DNA from: Ridgeia piscesae
Lineage: Eukaryota; Annelida; Polychaeta; Sabellida; Siboglinidae
DNA length: 64,000 nucleotides
Direction of reading: 5' to 3'
Assembly: GCA_025642075.2 (NCBI GenBank)
Contig: JAODUO010000430.1
Location: 172,001-236,000, forward strand
Shown here: positions 1 through 45,862 of the stretch, piece after piece
Layout: each line of letters opens with the position of its first letter
Position numbering within the stretch: the first letter of the stretch is position 1
The notes under the pieces: generated by a model
Databases searched by the model: none
Seen by the model: the letters and a program-made list of their open reading frames with translations, nothing else
What the model was told of the DNA's origin: nothing
Translations under genes and position numbers: made by a program

Positions 1-118
1 ACGAGGTGAGTCAAAGAGAAACTCACTGTAGGTTTATTTAGTCGTTTTATTGGGTAGAGTTTGTTTGCGGATGGGTGAACATGTGTGGATGGAGCAAACA
101 AATTATGTAATCCGACGT

Positions 119-968
119 GTTCTAACGAAATGAGTCACATGTCAAGAAAATTGAGTTAGTTACAGCATTGTAAAAAAATTATTAAACTTTCCAACGGTGC
201 AAAATTCAAGGAGCTAGCTCACGTACAGCCAAAGTTATTCGACACTGAACATGCCCGGGGTAGAAAGCTTCAAACTGAGAAAATCGTATTTGAAGTTCGC
301 GGTCACGCAAGCACATGATCGAGTGCATTGTCATTCCAAATTTAGCTGTTTTGCTTCTGTTTCACCTTTTGATGTATTCTAAACCCCCTCCCAAGTCACG
401 CTCATTGTCAATGATGTCTTGCAAATTGTTTATTGTGATTATCGCAACATAATCTGAGTATTTATTAATGTTTCATAGCAGTGACCCGATCGATTCCACA
501 TTGTTTACAGCTAGTGAGTGCGCACTACGCATGCACTCGAAGCGTTAAGCCAATCAGGGGACCGCTATGAGCTGCGCTCTGCAACTGGTGACGTTTGTTT
601 ACAGATAGATCTCTCAGATAAGCGCTCCTATTGGCTATAATTGACGTCATTGTGGAATTCCTATAGCAGATTCAGACTGTGGACATGCTGGGCTTTCCCG
701 TAGTACGAAATATGTCCGCCATGCGGCAAGGGAAACCCCGAAGAATGCGACTCGAACAAGTGTGATTTGTCGGTTGTGTTTTACAAAATTCATGCATGAA
801 ATGTTATGTAGCCTTTCTAAAAAGGTTACAAAATTTACTAAATAGTAATATAAATGGTAAATATGCATTGCCAGTTGATAGAAAATACATTAAAGTATGC
901 CTTGGTGATGAAAAGTCAAAATCGTCAAATATAACCGTGCACTGACATGTGACTCATTTCGTTAGAAC
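119..968. mobile_element. MITE-like element with perfect 26-bp terminal inverted repeats
   Basis: Positions 119-144 (gttctaacgaaatgagtcac plus 6 more) are the exact reverse complement of 943-968. The 0.85-kb unit has no convincing gene; one short - strand frame (647-868) has no recognised domain. Probably a non-autonomous DNA transposon; superfamily and target-site duplication not resolved. Confidence 0.6.
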
Positions 969-1438
969 TATTACATTTCCATGAGAGACATGTGACATTC
1001 GTTATATGTGCTGTGTGCTGTGTTTATTATTTGTGATGTGACGACCACAGTTATAATTATTATAATATAAATTAGGTTTTTATTTTATAATGGTTTATGG
1101 TTTAGATACTGTTATAGTAATATATTTATATGCATTTTTTTTTTTATTTATTACTATTTTATTTATGTATTTTGTGAATGCTGCAAATGAAAAATATTTA
1201 AATTTTAAATCAGAGTTGCCTGACTGCCTGCAGGGTCTGACATATAAATCCTTATGCAATTATCGGTGATATAATTAGGATGGTTTAATGTTATCATCAA
1301 TACACTTCCCAGAATACAACATTTGCTGTCTGATCTGTATCTTGATAATTATGTGTACACTGTATGTTATTATAACCAGAAATACAGTTTAGAGATTCAC
1401 CCACGCCCAATTACTATAGCATGATATTAATTTTACAG

Positions 1439-9361
<7,923 letters not shown>

Positions 9362-11514
9362 GAACACCCCCCCCCACGCTTCTCAGTTCCCGATCTCCTT
9401 CACTAACATTTCAACAACAGTTTAGTTATTTTTGAGCAATACAGATTGGTTATTTGCTGTTGCCTAGCAACTGGGTTCATGTTGATGGGTTTCAAAGATG
9501 TTTGTTGATTCACCACAAAGATCTTGTAGCATGTGAATGTCATAGGTATTAGTTGTTGCCGTCACAAAGTGTACTTTTATTTTTTGTGGGACAAACTCAC
9601 ATGTGTGGCATTTAACCTGTTTCACAAACGACCAGAGGTAATATTTTGTATATTTTGTAGTCGGTGATCGGACTGTAATGTTAATGTGAAAAGATGCTAT
9701 ATTTCATTGTGCAATGCAATATTTTTAGATGTTTGATAGGAAAGAATGTTGCCAAAGAATGAATATGTCTTGAATTGACAGATGGGAATTGACTGATGGG
9801 GTTGCCATGCTACGACTGAAATTACACTTGTTTGACGTAAATATACCAAAGATATAGGTCATATGAAGACAATTGTTTAGTGAGTGCAATATTGTTTAAG
9901 GTTAACCTTGTTTGGGGTTAACCTTGAAGTATTGATGTATGACACCACATGACATTGAAGTAATTTGAACTTCATGTGCTACTTGACCTTTGAACGACAT
10001 CAACTTGAAGCAATCCATGAAAACGTGCTCATTCCTTGTACACAGTGCACATATAACAATATCACAATCACCTGTTTAGTTATGAAACTTGACAGTGACT
10101 GAGTGAGCATTAACGATTAATTCACTTCTTTACTACTGCAGATAATAATAACAATGAATACGTATATAATTATAAAATGCATGAAATAAAATAAACAGTC
10201 AACTTCGTACGATATTACAAGAGCAATGCTACTGGTGAAGGACATCAATTGTCAGGGGCCAAGTAGTCTTAAGACTGATGTCTCCCATGGGTGGGATCTA
10301 TGTTATGTTATCGACACACTGCATCAAGAGATGGTAACCATATAACACCTTGGATCTAACACCGGTCTCCTGCCAACGTTAACGTTATTTTTGCAAGCCT
10401 TTGCGTTGTTATTTTGTGCCACATCTTCAGCCAACGTTAACGTTATTTTGCAAGCCTTTGCATTGTTATTTTGTGCCACATCATCGATATTTAGCTTAAT
10501 TTGATTCACTGCCTGGTTATTTTGCACGATCTCAATCACAGTAGATCATTGCATGACATTCATCTCGTGTCGTACACCCACATGACAATCTTGATGAAGA
10601 GACTACATAATGCCGAATTGTATTTATTAATTTTTGCGAGATGCTAGCGAATAGCTAACTGCTGATTATTTATTTGTTATTTATCTCTGTGCAGTGCAGT
10701 CGATGGCCAGTTGATATTACATCACTGATATATGCAGTGTTTTAGCTTTGTGCAAACGTTTTAATTTATGATGGTCTTCCAAGTGGAATAATGTACCACT
10801 AAACGTACTTGGATTTCAGCTTCGGTGCTGTATACTGTTCCTAATGGGAATTATTAAGATTCCGATGCATTTTTGTTACACTACTTAGATGACTGTTGCA
10901 CAGTGCTCAAGAGTGTTTTGTAAGGATTATGCTAGAAATGATGTAAATTATAATAAATTATTAATATGGATGGGACATTGTGAGAATGTTGTTTATAAGA
11001 TGTGTCCATAGTTAAGCAGCCCATCGAAAATCAGATTTGTTGATGCTAAGAATTGAGATGTATCAATAACTGTTTCTGTTTAACAAGAGATGGTCGGTAA
11101 AATAACCAAACACCATCTCATTGACAAATTTAGAGTTGAGAAGATCAGTACCCTCTGTCTGGCAGTTGGATTTGACAAATAATTACCAGATGCTAGTGAC
11201 TAAGGTAAATCCTTTTTAATTAAGCAAATGTATGTACTTTTTACCTAACTAACTGCGGATGTTATAAAGTATTACTTTGTCACATATTTCGACATCCAGA
11301 CACATTCGTAGTTGGCTAAGTCGAAGGAAGCAGCCAAAAGTGATCCATCCATGCGGGTGTTTGTCAATGCTGATGTACAGATGTTAGTCACGGGTTAAAT
11401 AGTGTATTTTTATATGGTACCACTGCTGAAACTGTTATGATAATATGTTTGCAACGCAATGTATTAAATGTTCTTATTTGTTTCGCTTTCAAACAATCGA
11501 ACCCAACTGACTTG
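9362..11514 (+). other. KIF16B 3' UTR and flank
   Basis: Probable 3' UTR up to about 10200, then AT-rich spacer. It includes a 60-bp direct duplication at about 10374-10493 (ccaacgttaacgttat then gcaagcctttgc). No other gene seen. Confidence 0.5.
10185..10195 (+). terminator. Candidate polyadenylation signal for KIF16B
   Basis: Overlapping AATAAA hexamers (gaaataaaataaac) about 0.83 kb after the KIF16B stop. This is the first good + strand signal seen downstream; the real cleavage site is unknown. Confidence 0.3.
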
Positions 11515-12058
11515 TTAAAGGGATACTCCAGCCAGTGAGAGATTCACACCATTTACATACATCTGTATAATATATTGGTTGTGCATAGTAATTGTGCACA
11601 AAGATCGTTAATAAACAATTAATTATAGTATAATTGTATCAGAAACACTCCATGTTGGATTCAGGGTGCTGCCATCTTGAGACTTATGCGCCAGTGACGT
11701 AACCGCTTACGTCACTGGGGCATGCACGTTCGACCATCCTATGTCCGTCCAATGGTATTTGATGTATCCAATACGTCGCGGATTGTTTATGTCACAATCA
11801 CAATTATTAGCAAAGATTCCGCTGATCCTTGCCTTTTTCAACAATGCGCTAGTGACGTAAACGATTTGGCTTACGTCACTGGCGCATAAGTCTCAAGATG
11901 GCAGCACCCTGAATCTAAGATAGCATGTTTTTGATACCATTAAACTACAATTAATTGTTTATTAACGATCTTTGTGCACAGTTACCAGGCACAACCAATA
12001 TAGTATACATATGTAAGTTAATAGTGTGACCTTCTCACGGACTGGAGTATTCCTTTAA
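11515..12058. mobile_element. Fold-back MITE with TTAA ends and inner CRE-like palindromes
   Basis: Starts ttaaagggatactccag and ends ctggagtattcctttaa; the two halves are inverted copies over roughly 200 bp (for example ttgtgcacaaagatcgttaa, gattcagggtgctgccatct and gagacttatgcgcc on the left, with their complements on the right). The TTAA at both ends would fit a piggyBac-type target. Each inner arm has its own small palindrome around gtgacgtaa/ttacgtcac. Confidence 0.72.
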
Positions 12059-12761
12059 GTATGTGTCGTTGATATAAACTAAATTAATTGACTCCATCTC
12101 AGCTGCTGCTTTAAACTTGAATGTGGTTCGTTTCACACAACGAAATGTAGGGCATTTCACTTTCTAGTCTGATTTGTTTGAAGAAATGGTTCAAAGACAG
12201 GCTGGATCATACAGAGGTGTGGTTTTAGCTGGCCTTGTGAAAGTGTCAGACATACTTAGATAACACCAAATCTGTGTCCACTGTCGAATGTGTTATAAGT
12301 AAATTAAAAGAAATTAGTTAAATTGTAGAGATATTTTTCAGAGTTTAATTTTTTCCTAGGCAGAGATGGTGTATGCATCAGAGTTAGTTCCCAGTACCAC
12401 GTTACACTGCACTGTGCACCAAAGTGATGCACTACAGTGAGATGCCTGCAGAAACTGTGGAACCCATCAGAAGCTGCATTGCAAAATGGAAAAATAATAA
12501 CTTGTTGAACTGTACACGTTCTCCTTTCACCAGGGTGAGGCTGGCCACGGCTCCCAGCATCGATTTCAGTCATATTTTGTTTCCTCCTATTTTTACACCT
12601 TAATCCTGCTCTACTTCCTCTACCAGTTGTCTCTGCTCCCTTCTAGCTCCTGCTGTTCCCTATTCCTCTCCCACTCCTTCTGAGTCTCTTCACGCAGTCC
12701 TCCCGTATCTATCTTCCTCGTCTCCTTGTCCCCACCCTTCTTTAGGCATCTTTCGTCTTCG
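12059..12761. other. Intergenic spacer, no gene seen
   Basis: Unique sequence between the fold-back element and the pyrimidine-rich array; it becomes C/T rich from about 12585. Nothing else recognised. Confidence 0.5.
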
Positions 12762-15045
12762 TCACTCGTTCTCCTCCCATCTCTCCACCTGTCCATCCAC
12801 CCATCTCTCTACCTGTCCACTCTCCCATCTCTCCACCTGTCCACTCTCCCATCTCTCCACCTGTCCACTCTCCCATCTCTCCACTCTACCATCTCTCCAC
12901 CTGTCCACTCTCCCATCTCTCCACCTGTCCACTCTCCCATCTCTCCACCTGTCCACTCTACCATCTCTCCACCTGTCCACTCTCCCATCTCTCCACCTGT
13001 CCATCCACCTGTCCATCCTCCCATCTCTCTACCTGTCCATCCTCCCATCTCTCCACCTGTCCATCCTCCCATCTCTCTACCTGTCCATCCTCCCATCTCT
13101 CCACCTGTCCATCCTCCCATCTCTCTACCTGTCCATCCTCCCATCTCTCCACCTGTCCATCCTCCCATCTCTCTACCTGTCCATCCTCCCATCTCTCTAC
13201 CTGTCCATCCTCCCATCTCTCCACCTGTCCATCCTCCCATCTCTCCACCTGTCCATCCTCCCTTCTCTCCACCTGTCCATCTACCCATCTCATCACCTGT
13301 CCATCCTCCCATCTCTCCACATCTCCATCCACCTGTCCATCCTCCCATCTCTCCACCTGTCCATCCTCCCATCTCTCCACCTGTCCATCCTCCCATCTCT
13401 CCACCTGTCCATCCTCCCATCTCTCTACCTGTCCATCTACCCATCTCTCCACCTGTCCATCTCCCATCTCTCCACCTGTCCACTCTACCATCTCTCCACC
13501 TGTCCATCCTCCCATCTCTCCACCTGTCCACTCTCCCATCTCTCCACCTGTCCATCTCCCATCTCTCCACCTGTCCATCTCCCATCTCTCCACCTGTCCA
13601 TCTCCCATCTCTCCACCTGTCCACTCTCCCATCTCTCCACCTGTCCATCCTCCCATCTCTCCACCTGTCCATCTCCCATCTCTCCACCTGTCCATCTACC
13701 CATCTCTCCACCTGTCCACTCTACCATCTCTCCACCTGTCCATCCTCCCATCTCTCCACCTGTCCATCTACCCATCTCTCCACCTGTCCACTCTACCATC
13801 TCTCCACCTGTCCATCCTCCCATCTCTCACCTGTCCATCTCCCATCTCTCCACCTGTCCATCCTCCCATCTCTCCACCTGTCCATCTCCATCTCTCCACC
13901 TGTCCATCCTCCCATCTCTCCACCTGTCCACTCTCCCATCTCTCCACCTGTCCATCCTCCCATCTCTCCACCTGTCCACTCTCCCATCTCTCCACCTGTC
14001 CATCTCCATCTCTACTGTCCATCTATCTCCACCTGTCCACTCTCCCATCTCTCCACCTGTCCACTCTCCCATCTCTCCACCTGTCCACTCTCCCATCTCT
14101 CACCTGTCCATCTCCCATCTCTCCACCTGTCCACTCTACCATCTCTCCACCTGTCCATCCTCCCATCTCTCCACCTGTCCACCCTCCCATCTCTCCACCT
14201 GTCCATCCTACCTCATCTCTCTCCACCTGTCCATCTCCCATCTCTCCACCTGTCCACCTCCCATCTCTCCACCTGTCCACTCTCCCATCTCTCCACCTGT
14301 CCATCTCTCCATCTCTCCACCTGTCCACTCTACCATCTCTCCACCTGTCCACTCTCCCATCTCTCCACCTGTCCACTCTCCCATCTCTCCACCTGTCCAT
14401 CTACCCATCTCTCCACCTGTCCACTCTACCATCTCTCCACCTGTCCATCCTCCCATCTCTCCACCTGTCCATCTCCCATCTCTCCACCTGTCCACTCTAC
14501 CCATCTCTCCACCTGTCCACTCTCCCATCTCTCCACCTGTCCACTCTCCCATCTCTCCACCTGTCCATCCTCCCATCTCTCCACCTGTCCATCTCCCATC
14601 TCTCCACCTGTCCACTCTCCCATCTCTCCACCTGTCCACTCTCCCATCTCTCCACCTGTCCACTCTCCCATCTCTCCACCTGTCCACTCTCCCATCTCTC
14701 CACCTGTCCACTCTCCCATCTCTCCACCTGTCCACTCTCCCATCTCTCCACCTGTCCATCCTCCCATCTCTCCACCTGTCCACTCTCCCATCTCTCCACC
14801 TGTCCACCTCCCATCTCTCCACCTGTCCACTCTCCCATCTCTCCACCTGTCCACTCTCCCATCTCTCCACCTGTCCACTCTCCCATCTCTCCACCTGTCC
14901 ACTCTCCCATCTCTCCACTTGTCCACTCTCCCATCTCTCCACCTGTCCACTCTCCCATCTCTCCACCTGTCCACTCTCCCATCTCTCCACCTGTCCACTC
15001 TCCCATCTCTCCACCTGTCCACTCTCCCATCTCTCCACCTGTCCA
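12762..15045. repeat. 2.3-kb pyrimidine-rich minisatellite (23-24 bp unit)
   Basis: About 95 copies of ccatctctccacctgtcc plus a short variable tail (actctc, atcctc, atctac). Variants are interspersed. The + strand is nearly all pyrimidine. Open frames of hundreds of codons occur on both strands because most units are multiples of three; they are not genes. It lies between the convergent 3' ends of KIF16B and STYX. Confidence 0.97.
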
Positions 15046-17684
15046 GCCCACTTACAATCACCAATGACACGACTGCAATAAAATAACGTAAATGAACGTG
15101 AATTAATCTGGCTACTAAGTTATGTCCACTCACATAGCAACAAAACAGGGGCAGCAGGTTTTACCACAACATTATTTTGAACTAATTAACCCATGACCGC
15201 TTCACTTCTGTGGCCAGTAGCAGCATCACATGTAACAGATGATACTGTCAAACTCCACGCCAGCTGAAGAATGGCCGACCACTCTAACTGTCCCTGAACA
15301 AGTAAATAAATCTAGTTCTAGTTGTTTCCAGCACTCGGCAATGTTCTATTAACCAACCAGTCTGTATGTACAGTGCTTGCAATGTTCATGATCTTACAAG
15401 GTCTCATTCAGGCTGACCTTTCGGTGCTGGAACTGAGTGGTCACTCCCAGGCTATCAGCTCTTCTTTTACAAATCGAGATGGTTCTGACGCTTAAGGTGA
15501 TCTCCGAGTATTGAGGGATACACAGTCCCTAATGTTGAGTCAGGTTTTTACACCAAATATACGAGTCCAGGTACTGAACTCGGGACGTCGTGTGGTCAGG
15601 CGGACGTGTTAACACCATCTTACACACCAAAATATGTGTTCCAAGGAAACATGAACAGAGATGAGTGGACCTTATTACAGGCTGTACCAGGAAGGAGATG
15701 TACTTACCTTGGCTCAAAGTTAGCGCATTAATGCAGGTTAGCCCACAAATACATTCACCTGTGTTCTTATGTGAAATTGTGAACAAAACATGAACCAGTT
15801 CATACGTCTATTTCTACAATCCACAGATCATGCGATGAACATTTAAATATGGATGTCGCATGTTAAACATGCTTCGAAAATTGCTGACAATAATGTTTCA
15901 TTAAATATTCTGATACAAATTTACCTGAATATGTTATATTTCACTGCAATTGCATCATTTTAGTCTAAACTATTTTATTTTGACAATATTCGCTACCCTG
16001 TTGGCACAAATGACGAAAGTGGACTATAGCCTCTACCAATTCATATTGTGTAATTACGCCATATCCAAAATGAAGAAAACTCATCAGTAAAACATTTTAT
16101 TATTTTTTTCAAAAATTATTTTGTTGGTACATCACAATCATGTATAATTGAAACAGAGGATGAACCCAGCCTCTGACTTCCCTATCATACCCCAATATTC
16201 CTACACACAGACAGTTGTACTTGGAGAGTTCTGTCTGTCCAACCAATTATAGCATCAGAACTTGAGCCATCATTTTTTATGAGTTATAAAAAACAAGAAC
16301 TCACTCATTATCTTTCTTTAATACATTAATTATTTTTAATAATCATTACGACTATTATTTCATGAAGTATTTAAAAATGAAGTATTATTGTTGCTGGTTC
16401 AATAATTTTGTCTCTAAATGTGCTCAAGTTTACGATCATTTTAAACATTCTAAAGTTCATACCTGAATTGTGAATTACAAATCTGATCGACAACAAATTA
16501 AATTCATGATGGGCTAAAATGGGTTGGTGCAGATTTAATTACAAGTATTCACATGCCAACGAAAAATGGCTGAAAATGTAACATTACAACACGAACATAA
16601 CAAGTTACTTGCATAGATGAACAACCCTCAACAAGCTGTGGTACCATTTCCACAGTCCACACTGCCCCAACAAATATTTACATAAATACTTATACGGACA
16701 ATTCTAACCTCCAGGTATCTGAAACATTTCCACTTTAAACGAAGGGTGCTGTTCCTCTATCTGCAAAGTCATATGTGTAACGGAAACTCTGCTGTCTAAA
16801 ACATGGAAGTTTCGAACATCAAAGGGCACTGTGTGTAACTCGACTCACCTGTGCAATAATGTGCATTATTACCAATAAAGCCTGTCTTGAAAACGGATGT
16901 TTCATTAACCAGTTGAATGTGTGGCAGGGTGGATACTTCAAATTGTAAACACTGCTGAGAGCTTAATAAAGTAATCAATCATAACTTAGCGGGCATTACA
17001 TCTTTACATATGTAATAAGTCTTGCATAGCATAACAAATTATAATTAATAAAATATTTAAACCTAGGAGCGAGCACTCTTTCTTTCATTAGCTGCCTATG
17101 AACTCCTATTTTAATTCAAACAATATATTGCGAACCCTTTCCCTTTCCATAATGCCCCTCTATTGCCAACACCCTCCCGTCATGAATCCTGTGTGGCCAG
17201 ATCACATGACACGGTTACATGAACAGTTGAACAATGACATGGACAGTGTTCGCGTGCCATAAACAATACATCTGGTACATGTTGGTTTAGATAACATGAA
17301 CACGCATACATACACTGTTCAGAACTTGAGATAACATGAACACCTTTAGACAACATAAAGTTGTCCACAGGTATGTTGTTCAGGCAGGTGACATGAACAC
17401 GGTTACGCAGTGGTTAAAATAAGGTTGACAACTGCTCAAACGACGCAACAAAGTCGCCATTCTCACACACACTTCACAGTGGCAAATATCAGAACCATAA
17501 CATCGCTGCTCACCATATTCTCACACTCACCAGTTAGACCAACGTAAATCAAAACAAAGTCCATCTAAATTAAGTTGCATAGTCCCATTTAGACCAGTCA
17601 CATGTAAAGGGTACACAATAGCCCCTCCACTTGTTGCTCACTCGGTGGCAGTACCTGTCCCGGCATCTGTACCTGCCGGCGTTG
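15046..17684 (-). other. STYX 3' flank and probable 3' UTR
   Basis: No gene seen on either strand. The part next to 17684 should be STYX 3' UTR. A - strand AATAAA (TTTATT at 16096-16101) would give a UTR of about 1.6 kb. Confidence 0.45.
16096..16101 (-). terminator. Candidate polyadenylation signal for STYX
   Basis: AATAAA on the - strand about 1.6 kb after the STYX stop codon. Chosen only by hexamer; other signals are possible. Confidence 0.25.
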
Positions 17685-43320
<25,636 letters not shown>

Positions 43321-43500
43321 TATGAACCCAGCCTTAACAATCGCTTTATGCATTCATGTTTTAATAACATGACAAAAATAGACGCAAACTTGACAGAGCT
43401 TGGCGCGCAACCACGCCGCCAATGTTATGACAGATGAAGTACCAGCATTGATGTGCTCTGTGTTAACATATATTATAATTCCGAGCGGCGTCTGAAAGGT
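43321..43500 (-). promoter_or_regulatory. STYX upstream region
   Basis: Position next to the STYX start makes it the likely 5' UTR/promoter. An E2F-like ttggcgcgcaa lies at 43400-43410. No TATA box was identified at a set distance. Confidence 0.3.
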
Positions 43501-43877
43501 TCTGTTTAAATATTGTATAAGTGTTTGCTTGTTTTCTCTTACACATAATGATTTTTAATACTCATTACTCTTGGTTGTATGTTTTTCTTTTGATTGGTTT
43601 GTAGCCGTATAGCGTCATGTGCTTAGTCTGAGAGTTCAACATGTTTCTATGCCTATCTTGCACAGCATCCTGTGCTGGTTGGTGGTATACCGTGCATGCC
43701 AGTATTCGTTTAGCTGATATTCCTATGTATGGTTTACTTAAATTTTTTACTTATTTATATGTTTTAAATGTTTTATTTCATACTTATTGAATTATGTTCT
43801 TATTCGTGTTTAATTTTGGGTGACTATAAATAGGATTTGTGATTGCTCTATTTAAAAAAACTATCACAAATTACGAG

Positions 43878-45060
43878 TTCCAACATTGTCATATGACATA
43901 AGCATGGAAGAGAATGAAAAAATACATAACGCTATCAAAGAAGTGAGTATAAACGGGACTGTATTATTATGGGGATTTTAACCATGGGCATATACAGTGG
44001 ACATCTCTACAGAGTACCGGGAGAGAGGATCAAGAGTTTTTAAATTTAGTACAAGATAGTTTCCTTTCTCAACATGTGTTAGAAGCAACCAGGGGCGAGA
44101 ACGTGTTAGACATAGTATTGAGCTCACAGAAGGAATTTGTTGATAATGTCAAGATATGTGAGCCACTGGGGTGTAGTGATCACAACCAGATACATTTTAT
44201 CATCAAAGTAAAGGGAGAACGGAATAGAAAAATAAGGTACAGGAAAAAATTTCACAAAGGAAGATATAAGGACATGAGGGAATATTTAGCAAAGATAGAC
44301 TGGAATAACACACTGAAGAATAAGACAGCAACAGAATGCTGGAATATTTTAAAGAGTGAAATTGACTGCGTCGTTGACAAATTTGTCCCCTTGAAAAAAC
44401 AGGGGAAAGGGTCAAAGAAGAAACACTTATCGAAGGAAGCCATTAGAAAAATCAAGTACAAGCAAATGATGTGGAAGACATATAGACATACCGGAAGTGA
44501 AGAAGACTATTGTATACAAGCATGGAGGCCATATCGCAAGAAGGATATTGATATGCTAGAAAGAGTACAAAGGAGAGCAACCAAAATGATACCAAAACTC
44601 AGGAATATTAGTTATGAAATGCGTCTAAAAGAATGTGGTTTAACAACACTAGAAACCAGAAGATTGAGAGGAGATCAGATTGAGGTGTTTAAAATATTGA
44701 ATGGATATGAAAATATTGACAGAAATATTTTTTTCACAGTCAAGGAAGAGAGAAGGACTAGAGGACATGGAGTTACATTAGCAAAGAAGCAGTGTAGACT
44801 AGATATTAGAAAATTTTCATTTTCACAAAGAACAGTAAACAAATGGAACAGATTATCAGCTGATTGTGTAGGTGCTAGTAGTGTTAATATATTTAAAAAT
44901 AAAATCGACATATACCTAAGAAGGGCGGGGTATACTTAGATAGATAGGTTGGACTCTCGATAAGCCAAATGGCTTCCTAGTCCACCTGCCATCTAGAGTT
45001 GAATCTCTAGGTGGCAATCTTGTTAAATCTTGTCTTGTTAAATATACAGCTATTGTTTTG
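43878..45060 (+). mobile_element. Internally deleted CR1/Jockey-like LINE
   Basis: Endonuclease part first: GDFNHGHIQW near 43974, then LDIVLSS and GCSDHNQIHF. At about 44505 it jumps in frame to the C-terminal tail of the reverse transcriptase (WRPYRKKDIDMLERVQRRAT, LTTLETRRLRGD, WNRLSAD), ending with a stop at 44939. The whole polymerase core (including the YxDD site) is absent. There is a stop/frameshift upstream at about 43950 and the 5' end is missing, so it is a dead copy. About 120 bp of 3' UTR follows. Confidence 0.8.
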
Positions 45061-45629
45061 CTTTAACAGTTCGCGGTAACACCTATAGAGTCCCAAAGTA
45101 TGACGTAATGATGGCAGTTAATTAATAATTGATTCCAGAAATGGCAACACAACATGACGCAGTTAAATAATTGACTAGCTGTTTTGATTTTGATTGTTAA
45201 ATATGGAAAATAAAAACAGAAACTTTAAAAGTGTGCTTACAAACATTGCTTTCTGTGGCTCTGACCTGTTTGCCAAATTCGTTATAGTTCAGTGTTCTAT
45301 CAGCGATAATTATCTATTATTACTTTTACAATTAATAGTATTGTCATATTATAGTTAATTTAACGTTAAATTCAATACACATTCAAAAAGCACAATATAT
45401 GTAAATAAATTAAATAAGAAAAATGTAAATAAAATAATTATAAATGTTTTACTTATCAAATAATTATTATTATATTTATTGTTTTACTTATTTATAATTA
45501 TATTTATCTCGTTGCTTATTTTTCTTGCACAAATATTTCCACCATCCATATTAAATGATAATTTTATTATGTTGCTTATTTAACGAAGACTTCATATTAT
45601 ACTGTACTGTTAAGCATTTCATCGTAATA

Positions 45630-45640
<11 letters not shown>
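45061..45640. other. Intergenic AT-rich spacer
   Basis: No gene seen; strongly AT rich after 45360. Confidence 0.5.

Positions 45641-45706
<66 letters not shown>
45641..45706. repeat. (TA)n microsatellite
   Basis: Perfect TA tract. Confidence 0.95.
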
Positions 45707-45709
<3 letters not shown>

Positions 45710-45756
45710 TTTAATCATTTGTCAAGGCTGGTTAATTTGAAAACTTATAATAATGC

Positions 45757-45862
45757 AGGTCTGGGTGGCTTCTCCAATCTCCTCGGAGGAGTGACTTCAG
45801 TTCGTCTACTGTCCTGGCCTGAACTGTGTCGTCTGACAGGGAGTTCCACATTTTAACCACTA
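45757..45862 (-). mobile_element. LINE C-terminal tail fragment
   Basis: The - strand reads VVKMWNSLSDDTVQARTVDE then LKSLLRGDW, the usual end of a non-LTR reverse transcriptase ORF (LWNSLPxxIVxAxSVxxFKxxL). Confidence 0.5.

Noticed and set aside
12726..15086. A 786-codon open frame (SPISPPVHxP repeats) and long antisense frames
   Set aside because: Pure product of the 23-24-bp array; both strands and several frames are open and no domain, start context or splice structure supports a gene.
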